Assembly (NCBI GenBank): GCA_947176565.1
Contig: CAMWRC010000068.1
Span: 1 to 6,515, forward strand
Origin: an uncultured Ruminococcus sp.
GTDB taxonomy: Bacteria > Bacillota > Clostridia > Oscillospirales > Ruminococcaceae
Direction: 5' to 3'
DNA: 6,515 bases
Made by a program: the position numbers and the translations under genes. The notes below the pieces were generated by a model. That model worked only from the letters and a program-made list of their open reading frames with translations, ran no database searches and was not told the DNA's origin. How positions within the stretch are numbered: the first letter of the stretch is position 1; the number at the start of each line of letters is the position of its first letter. Below are positions 1 through 4,817 of the stretch, one piece after another.

Positions 1-1
1 T

Positions 2-1972
2 CTCAATCTTGTTGAACTTGAAAAATGGCTTGCTGACGGTGAACTGACAGAAGATAAGTACAATATCGCAAAGCAATACGGCTATCTTGACAGCACCATT
101 GAAAGAATTTCGGGACAGAAATGTCCCCTCCGCAGACGTGCTGTATTCAAGATGGTTGACACGTGTGCAGGTGAGTTCAAGGCTGAAACGCCGTATTTCT
201 ATTCAACTTTTGACGACGAAAATGAGGCTTTGCAGTTTATCGAGAGACAGAACACAGGCAAGAAGAAAGTTATAGTATTCGGTTCAGGACCTATCAGAAT
301 CGGTCAGGGTATCGAATTTGACTACTGTTCCGTACACTGTGTATGGACACTTAAGGAACTCGGTTATGAAGCTGTAATATGCAACAACAACCCCGAAACC
401 GTTTCGACGGATTTCGATACGGGCGACAGACTTTATTTTGACCCTCTCACAAAGGAAGATGTTGAATCAATAATTGAGACCGAAAAGCCTTATGGAGTTG
501 TTGTACAGTTCGGAGGACAGACTGCTATCAAGCTCACACGTCATCTTGCTGATATGGGCGTGAATATTCTCGGAACATCAGCCGATATGATAGATGCTGC
601 TGAGGACAGGGAGCGTTTCGATGAAATACTCGAAAAATGCGGTATTCCGCGTCCGCAGGGCCACACGGTCATGACGACCGATGAAGCCGTTGAAGCTGCT
701 GAACAGCTCGGATATCCCGTACTTCTCCGTCCGTCGTATGTTCTCGGCGGTCAGAATATGATTATTGCGCATTCAAAAGAAGATGTCGTTGAATATATGG
801 GAATCATCACAAGCCATATGATAGAAAATCCCGTACTTATTGACAAGTATATGATGGGTACTGAGGTTGAAGTTGATGCAATATGCGACGGTGAAGATTT
901 CCTGATTCCCGGAATTATGGAACATATTGAACGTGCCGGCGTTCATTCCGGCGACTCAATTTCAATTTATCCGGCGCAGCATCTGTCAGAGCGAATCAAG
1001 AGGATTATTGTTGAATATACACGTAAACTTGCAAAAGAACTCAATGTCATCGGTCTCGTGAATATACAGTATGTTGTATATAATCACGAAGTCTTTGTTA
1101 TTGAAGTGAATCCGCGTTCATCAAGAACAGTGCCGTATATAAGCAAGGTCACAGAGCGAATCAAGAGGATTATTGTTGAATATACACGTAAACTTGCAAA
1201 AGAACTCAATGTCATCGGTCTCGTGAATATACAGTATGTTGTATATAATCACGAAGTCTTTGTTATTGAAGTGAATCCGCGTTCATCAAGAACAGTGCCG
1301 TATATAAGCAAGGTCACCGGAATACCTATGGTCGATATTGCCACTAAGATAATGTTCGGTGCAAAACTGAAAGATATGGGTTATGAAAGCGGTCTCTATC
1401 CGGCAGGCGATTATGTCGCGGTCAAAGTTCCGGTATTCTCTTTTGAAAAGCTTACTGATGTTGATACCATGCTCGGTCCTGAAATGAAATCTACCGGCGA
1501 ATGTCTCGGTATCGGCAGGAATCTTGAAGATGCATTGCTGAAAGGTCTTATTGCGGCAGGATTTGATCTGAAAAAAACAGGCGGTGTGCTTATTTCCGTC
1601 CGCGATTCTGATAAACGTGAAGTATTGCCCATTGCCGACAAGTTTGAACAGATGGGATTTGAACTGTATGCAACTTCCGGCACTCAGAGCGTACTTACCC
1701 GCAATATGATTGCATCACATCTTGTACGCAAGATTTCTGACGGCGAACCTAATGTTGTTACGCTTCTTGAAAGCGGAAAAATACACTATGTAATATCCAC
1801 TTCAGCAAAGGGCAGACTTCCTGAACGCGACAGCGTGAAGATGCGCCGTAAATCAATAGAACGTTCGATTTGCAGCCTTACCGCTATTGATACAGCAAAA
1901 TCGCTTGTAAAGGTGCTTGAATCCGGACGTACTATAAATGATGTCGAACTTGTTGATATAACTAAAATCTGA
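2..1972 (+). CDS. carB: Carbamoyl-phosphate synthase large subunit, C-terminal part (5' end outside window), with internal duplication
   Basis: CarB makes carbamoyl phosphate from bicarbonate, ammonia (delivered by CarA) and two ATP, feeding pyrimidine and arginine synthesis in the cytoplasm. The reading frame is open from base 2, so the ATG at 152 is internal; 656 residues are visible of a protein normally about 1060-1075 long. In order: the end of the oligomerisation domain (to about residue 75, with VDTCAGEF at 52-59), the second (carbamoyl-phosphate) ATP-grasp half starting at GSGPIRIGQG (94-103) with NNNPETVSTDFDT, EDRERF and RPSYVLGG, and the MGS-like allosteric domain (about 526-650). 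Residues 330-384 are repeated exactly as 385-439, duplicating the Q/E/N metal ligands (Q356, E368, N370 and Q411, E423, N425). Removing one copy restores the normal family layout. As written, the ATP-grasp fold should be disrupted. The TGA at 1970-1972 is followed after 34 bp by the mrp-type gene, probably one transcript. Confidence 0.96.
   Translation, partial: LNLVELEKWLADGELTEDKYNIAKQYGYLDSTIERISGQKCPLRRRAVFKMVDTCAGEFKAETPYFYSTFDDENEALQFIERQNTGKKKVIVFGSGPIRIGQGIEFDYCSVHCVWTLKELGYEAVICNNNPETVSTDFDTGDRLYFDPLTKEDVESIIETEKPYGVVVQFGGQTAIKLTRHLADMGVNILGTSADMIDAAEDRERFDEILEKCGIPRPQGHTVMTTDEAVEAAEQLGYPVLLRPSYVLGGQNMIIAHSKEDVVEYMGIITSHMIENPVLIDKYMMGTEVEVDAICDGEDFLIPGIMEHIERAGVHSGDSISIYPAQHLSERIKRIIVEYTRKLAKELNVIGLVNIQYVVYNHEVFVIEVNPRSSRTVPYISKVTERIKRIIVEYTRKLAKELNVIGLVNIQYVVYNHEVFVIEVNPRSSRTVPYISKVTGIPMVDIATKIMFGAKLKDMGYESGLYPAGDYVAVKVPVFSFEKLTDVDTMLGPEMKSTGECLGIGRNLEDALLKGLIAAGFDLKKTGGVLISVRDSDKREVLPIADKFEQMGFELYATSGTQSVLTRNMIASHLVRKISDGEPNVVTLLESGKIHYVISTSAKGRLPERDSVKMRRKSIERSICSLTAIDTAKSLVKVLESGRTINDVELVDITKI
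987..1317 (+). repeat. Perfect 165-bp tandem duplication inside carB
   Basis: Bases 987-1152 are identical to 1152-1317, an offset of 165 bp with the two matches sharing a single C at 1152. There is not one mismatch in 166 bases, while the flanks differ at once (986 T against 1151 A; 1153 A against 1318 C). The period is 55 codons, so the frame is kept. The unit encodes ERIKRIIVEYTRKLAKELNV through PRSSRTVPYISKVT. Only one base of homology at the junction argues against recombination between pre-existing repeats. The cause could be a fresh duplication or an assembly fault; the sequence alone cannot say. Confidence 0.98.
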
Positions 1973-1991
1973 ATAAATTTTATTTAACCTG

Positions 1992-1997
1992 AAAGGA
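1992..1997 (+). promoter_or_regulatory. Ribosome binding site of the Mrp-type ATPase gene
   Basis: AAAGGA lies 9 bases before the ATG at 2007 and supports that start. The 34-bp gap after carB is AT-rich and shows neither a terminator hairpin nor a convincing promoter, in keeping with read-through from carB. Confidence 0.75.
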
Positions 1998-2006
1998 TAT
2001 GAAAAA

Positions 2007-2828
2007 ATGAGCGAATGTACACATGATTGTTCAAGCTGCGGAAGCGACTGCGCCAGCAGAACAGAACCGCAGAGTCTGCTCGAAAAACCGAATCAGATGA
2101 GCAGTATCGGAAAAGTTATCGGTATCGTAAGCGGAAAGGGCGGCGTAGGAAAAACTATGGTTTCTTCCATGCTTGCTGTTTCAATGCAGAGAGCCGGTAA
2201 AAATGTCGGACTTCTTGACGCTGATATAACAGGTCCGTCAGTTCCGAAAGCATTCGGGATTCATGGAAAGGCTGAGACCTGTGAGTTCGGAATTATTCCG
2301 CGGAAAAGCAAAATGGGTATTGATATTATGTCAATTAATCTGCTTCTGGAGAACGAATCCGACCCTGTTGTATGGCGAGGTCCGGTTATTGCAGGCGTTG
2401 TAAAGCAGTTCTGGACTGATGTCATCTGGAAAGATATTGATTATCTTTTCGTGGATATGCCTCCGGGAACAGGTGATGTTCCGCTTACAGTATTCCAGTC
2501 GCTTCCGGTTGACGGAATAGTTATTGTGACTTCACCGCAGGAACTCGTATCAATGATTGTCGAAAAGGCTGTGAAAATGGCGAAGCTTATGAATATACCG
2601 ATTATCGGCATTATTGAGAATATGAGCTATTTTGAATGCCCCGACTGCGGAAAGAAGCATAAGATATACGGAGACAGTCATATCGAAAAAATAGCCGCAG
2701 AATACGGTATACCGGTTCTTGCGCAGATACCGATTGCGCCGGAACTTGCAAAGCATTGCGATAACGGAACTGTTGAATTGTTCGAGGGCGACTGGATAGA
2801 GCCCGCAATCAATCAGATATTAGGCTGA
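2007..2828 (+). CDS. mrp: Mrp/NBP35 (ApbC)-family P-loop ATPase, Fe-S cluster carrier
   Basis: This is a cytoplasmic MinD/ParA-superfamily ATPase of the Mrp/NBP35 branch, whose members bind a labile [4Fe-4S] cluster at a dimer interface and pass it to apo-proteins. Visible features in the 273 residues: a short Cys-rich N-terminus (C4, C8, C11, C15), the deviant Walker A GKGGVGKT (43-50) with the signature first lysine K44, the switch I region DADITGPSVP (71-80), the Walker B/switch II VDMPPGTGD (149-157), the conserved ENMSYFECPDCG with the cluster-binding CxxC at C211/C214, and the IPIAPE segment near the C-terminus. Length is normal for a stand-alone Mrp without the N-terminal DUF59 domain. 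It follows carB by 34 bp; the link is probably only shared transcription, not a shared pathway. It ends 24 bp before a strong terminator stem. Fe-S delivery is inferred from the family; the client proteins are unknown. Confidence 0.95.
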   Translation: MSECTHDCSSCGSDCASRTEPQSLLEKPNQMSSIGKVIGIVSGKGGVGKTMVSSMLAVSMQRAGKNVGLLDADITGPSVPKAFGIHGKAETCEFGIIPRKSKMGIDIMSINLLLENESDPVVWRGPVIAGVVKQFWTDVIWKDIDYLFVDMPPGTGDVPLTVFQSLPVDGIVIVTSPQELVSMIVEKAVKMAKLMNIPIIGIIENMSYFECPDCGKKHKIYGDSHIEKIAAEYGIPVLAQIPIAPELAKHCDNGTVELFEGDWIEPAINQILG

Positions 2829-2852
2829 AAATGTTAAAATAAGATAAAAAAG

Positions 2853-2872
2853 CGGCGGAGTGAAATCCGCCG
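2853..2872. terminator. Bidirectional rho-independent terminator between convergent genes
   Basis: The 7-bp stem CGGCGGA / TCCGCCG (2853-2859 with 2866-2872) closes a GTGAAA loop. It can be extended outwards by one G-T and two A-T pairs. On the plus strand it is followed by TTTGTTTT. On the minus strand the A-run at 2846-2851 becomes a T-run. It therefore can end both the carB-mrp transcript and the opposing nfo transcript, and it fills the 50-bp space between the two convergent stop codons. Confidence 0.9.
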
Positions 2873-2878
2873 TTTGTT

Positions 2879-3712
2879 TTATTCGCTGTAATTGTTTCGC
2901 AGAAATGCTATTTCATTTTTATATCCCTGCATATCGTTGGGAGTTTCGAGTATAAAGGGAAGATGTTTCAGCGCAGGGTGATTTATTACCCGTATCAACG
3001 CATCTGCACCGATATGACCTTCTCCGATTTTCGCGTGTCTGTCCTTATGTGAACCAAGCGGATTGAGACTATCATTGAGATGTACCGCTTTCAGATGTTC
3101 AAGCCCGATTATACGGTCGAAATCCTCAAGTACGCCGTCAAGATTATTGGCAATATCGTATCCGCCGTCCCATACGTGACAGGTATCAAAGCATACGCCC
3201 AGTTTATCTTTCAGTTCGACGCGTTCGATAATATCGCGCAGTTCCTCGAATGACCGACCCATTTCCGAGCCTTTTCCTGCCATAGTTTCGAGGAGTACGG
3301 TAGTTGTCTGTTCTGGTTTCAGAACTTCGTTGAGTTGTTCGGAAATAAGCTTTATTCCGGTTTCAACGCCCTGTTTTACATGAGAACCGGGGTGAAAATT
3401 ATAATAGTTGTGCGGAACTGATTCCATTCGCACAAGGTCATCAGCCATAGTACGCCGTGCAAAGCTGATTATATTCGGGTCGGCGGCGCATGGATTCATG
3501 GTGTACGCCGCATGAGCAACGAGTTTTCCGAATTTATTTTCGGCGAGTATGCTTTCAAGTCTTGAAACATCAGCGGAATCTATAGCTTTAGCCGAGCCGC
3601 CGCGTGGATTCCGCGTAAAGAATGCGAATGTATTTGCATCAATTTCAAGAGCCTGTTTTCCCATTGCTTCATATCCTTTTGAATATGAAAGATGACAACC
3701 TATACACAGCAT
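2879..3712 (-). CDS. nfo: Endonuclease IV (deoxyribonuclease IV, AP endonuclease family 2)
   Basis: This enzyme nicks DNA 5' to abasic sites and removes blocked 3' ends in base-excision repair. The 277-residue product (E. coli Nfo has 285) starts with the typical [14 protein letters not shown] and holds all nine zinc ligands expected for the trinuclear site: H67, H107 (in NFHPGSH), E142 ([13 protein letters not shown]), D176 and H179 (CFDTCH), H211 (HLNDS), D224 and H226 (KDRH), and E256 (ILETP). Their spacing closely follows E. coli Nfo (for example 40 residues between the first two and 30 between the last two), so the enzyme looks intact. The start ATG overlaps the cyclophilin stop by one base (TAATG), with a Shine-Dalgarno inside that upstream gene, which suggests translational coupling. 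It is the last gene of the minus-strand unit, ending at the shared terminator. Confidence 0.97.
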   Translation of the reverse strand: MLCIGCHLSYSKGYEAMGKQALEIDANTFAFFTRNPRGGSAKAIDSADVSRLESILAENKFGKLVAHAAYTMNPCAADPNIISFARRTMADDLVRMESVPHNYYNFHPGSHVKQGVETGIKLISEQLNEVLKPEQTTTVLLETMAGKGSEMGRSFEELRDIIERVELKDKLGVCFDTCHVWDGGYDIANNLDGVLEDFDRIIGLEHLKAVHLNDSLNPLGSHKDRHAKIGEGHIGADALIRVINHPALKHLPFILETPNDMQGYKNEIAFLRNNYSE

Positions 3713-4182
3713 TATTCCACAGTCACCTTTTTCATAATCTGAGGACTTACTGGTCTGTCGCCGTAACTTGTAGGCTGTGCTGCGATTTCATCAACAACGT
3801 CCATACCCTCGACAACTCTGCCAAATGCTGCATACTGACCGTCAAGATAGAAAGCGTCATCGTGCATGATAAAGAACTGTGAACCTGCGGAATTGTAATC
3901 CTGCGCACGCGCCATAGAAAGAACGCCTCTTTCATGTCTGATATTATTCTGTACGCCGTTGGCTGCAAATTCGCCCTTGATATGCCAGCCCGGACCGCCT
4001 GTACCTGTACCCTGAGGACAGCCGCCCTGAATCATGAACCCTGAGATAACACGGTGAAAAATAAGACCGTCGTAGAATCCCTCTTTTGCGAGCTTTTCAA
4101 AGTTTTCGCATGATATAGGAGCAATTTCAGGATAAAGCTCCAGTTTGATTTTCTTTCCGTTTTCCATTTCGATGACAACCAT
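3712..4182 (-). CDS. Cyclophilin-type peptidyl-prolyl cis-trans isomerase (PpiB-like)
   Basis: The 156-residue single-domain cyclophilin catalyses cis-trans isomerisation of X-Pro bonds as a folding helper. No signal peptide or lipobox is present, so it should act in the cytoplasm. Motifs in order: [13 protein letters not shown] (42-54, with the catalytic Arg44 and Gln52), the GTGTGGPG loop (58-65), [17 protein letters not shown] (89-105, with Phe103) and [18 protein letters not shown] (113-130). The position of human CypA Trp121, which governs cyclosporin sensitivity, is Tyr112 here, and CypA His126 is Tyr117, as is common for variants in bacterial enzymes. A strong GGAGG site lies 8 bases before the ATG. 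It sits 14 bp after the membrane-anchored protein gene and overlaps nfo by 1 bp. The nearest named form is ppiB, but several cyclophilin paralogues can exist in one genome. Confidence 0.95.
   Translation of the reverse strand: MVVIEMENGKKIKLELYPEIAPISCENFEKLAKEGFYDGLIFHRVISGFMIQGGCPQGTGTGGPGWHIKGEFAANGVQNNIRHERGVLSMARAQDYNSAGSQFFIMHDDAFYLDGQYAAFGRVVEGMDVVDEIAAQPTSYGDRPVSPQIMKKVTVE
3724..3730 (-). promoter_or_regulatory. Ribosome binding site of nfo inside the cyclophilin gene
   Basis: On the minus strand AAAGGTG ends 11 bases before the nfo ATG and lies within the last codons of the cyclophilin gene. It supports the ATG at 3712 as the start. Because the upstream stop and this start share a base, terminating ribosomes may re-initiate here. 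Confidence 0.6.
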
Positions 4183-4190
4183 TTTTATAT

Positions 4191-4195
4191 CCTCC
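4191..4195 (-). promoter_or_regulatory. Ribosome binding site of the cyclophilin gene
   Basis: GGAGG on the minus strand, inside ACGGAGGATATAAAA-ATG, leaves 8 bases to the ATG at 4182. It fills most of the 14-bp gap after the upstream stop codon. There is no room for a promoter here, so the gene depends on upstream transcription. Confidence 0.85.
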
Positions 4196-4196
4196 G

Positions 4197-4778
4197 TTAA
4201 TTTATAATTATTGAAAAATCCGGCGGAAGCGTAGGCTTTTCCGGTTTTTTTTCATCATCACTGTTTTTTCTGTGGTTGAATCCGCTTATATCCGGAAACG
4301 TACTTTGTTCGGAAACCGGTTCTGTTTCCGGTTCATATCCTGTTTCCGGTTCGGGTTCTGTGGATTCTTCTGTAATATGTCCGAAAATATCCGTTGTATA
4401 CTCAGTAGTAAATTCAGTTGGTTCTTCTGTTGGAACTTCAACAGGATTCCCGAAAATATCGGTTGCCGGTTCGGAAGCCGGTATTTCCTCAGTGGAAAGT
4501 TCTTCTGTATTTTCCGGATTTTCAGAATCTTCTGAATTTTCAGATTCCGGCGGAGGAGCAGGTCTGCCAAATTCGTCATAATATTTTTTCGGCTTTGTGG
4601 GTATTGTGTCCTGAAGTCCGAGATAATCGGCTATAAACTGGTCATCATGTGTAGTTCCGATATTATTTTTATTTTCTGATTTTTTCTCCGGAGACTGCAT
4701 ACAGCTTTTTCCAGCCATGATAATAAGCAGAAAAACAACAATTCCGCAAGCCCATGCAATTATATGATTGCGTTCCAA
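4197..4778 (-). CDS. Uncharacterised membrane-anchored Glu/Thr/Pro-rich protein
   Basis: I do not recognise a family. The 193 residues begin with a short charged end and one hydrophobic segment (about 6-22, HIIAWACGIVVFLLIIMA), then a lysine-containing stretch, so the likely topology is a signal anchor with the rest outside. C26 follows AGKS, which is not a lipobox, so a lipoprotein is unlikely. Residues about 28-75 could hold a small folded part (DDQFIADYLGLQ). Residues 77-160 are low-complexity Ser/Glu/Asn/Thr/Pro, typical of a disordered wall-spanning linker. A D-x-F-G motif recurs at 68-71 (DEFG), 107-110 and 130-133 (both DIFG). The tail (168-181) is charged and the protein ends FSIIIN. 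The start is TTG (4776-4778); no in-frame ATG or GTG would keep the hydrophobic segment. It lies 39 bp after the secreted esterase and 14 bp before the cyclophilin, so a cell-surface role is possible but unproven. Confidence 0.75.
   Translation of the reverse strand: MERNHIIAWACGIVVFLLIIMAGKSCMQSPEKKSENKNNIGTTHDDQFIADYLGLQDTIPTKPKKYYDEFGRPAPPPESENSEDSENPENTEELSTEEIPASEPATDIFGNPVEVPTEEPTEFTTEYTTDIFGHITEESTEPEPETGYEPETEPVSEQSTFPDISGFNHRKNSDDEKKPEKPTLPPDFSIIIN
4322..4352 (-). repeat. Short direct repeats in the Glu/Pro/Thr-rich coding segment
   Basis: The 13-mer CTGTTTCCGGTTC (plus strand) occurs at 4322-4334 and again at 4340-4352, 18 bp apart, encoding the EPETGYEPETEP stretch. A second repeat, CCGAAAATATC, occurs at 4381-4391 and 4450-4460 and encodes the two DIFG motifs, 23 codons apart. 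These look like slippage-prone coding repeats in a disordered linker, not a mobile or regulatory repeat. Confidence 0.7.
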
Positions 4779-4780
4779 TT

Positions 4781-4787
4781 CCTCACC
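4781..4787 (-). promoter_or_regulatory. Ribosome binding site for the TTG-started gene
   Basis: The minus strand reads GGTGAGGAA immediately before TTG. The GAGG core ends only 2 bases before the TTG, closer than usual, while the GGTG part would give a 5-base gap. Upstream in-frame codons are only ATT/ATA types down to a stop at 4815-4817, so TTG remains the best start, with reduced confidence and probably weak initiation. Confidence 0.45.
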
Positions 4788-4803
4788 GGCTTTCTGAATA
4801 TTA

Positions 4804-4809
4804 ATTATA
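4804..4809 (-). promoter_or_regulatory. Possible internal promoter -10 box
   Basis: A perfect TATAAT lies on the minus strand in the 39-bp gap between the esterase stop and the TTG start, about 25 bases before that start. The matching -35 is poor: TGGTCA (4829-4834, 19-base spacer, 4 of 6) is the best seen and falls within the end of the esterase gene. No extended -10 TG is present. It could let the last three genes be expressed without the esterase, but the AT-rich gap makes a chance match easy. Confidence 0.3.
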
Positions 4810-4817
4810 TAGGTTTA

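Noticed and set aside
152..154. ATG as the carB start
   Set aside because: The same frame is open back to base 2 and encodes recognisable CarB sequence (AKQYGYLDSTIERISGQK, then RRRAVFKMVDTC), so this ATG is internal.
987..1317. Insertion sequence or domain duplication natural to CarB
   Set aside because: CarB has an ancient two-half duplication, but its halves are diverged and far apart. This repeat is identical in DNA, covers only part of one fold, and has no inverted ends or transposase.
1953..1987. Promoter for the Mrp gene (TTGATA followed by AT-rich sequence)
   Set aside because: No -10 match better than 3 or 4 of 6 lies at a proper spacing, and the region is simply AT-rich at the end of carB.
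4272..4636. Plus-strand open frames opposite the Glu/Pro/Thr-rich gene, rich in Ser/Val/Gly or Phe/Arg/Cys
   Set aside because: They are antisense reflections of the low-complexity GAA/ACC/CCG codons of the minus-strand gene, with no ribosome binding site or known motif.
4699..4713. Lipoprotein lipobox around C26 of the 193-residue protein
   Set aside because: The residues before the cysteine are A-G-K-S; a lysine at -2 does not fit a lipobox, so a signal anchor is more likely.
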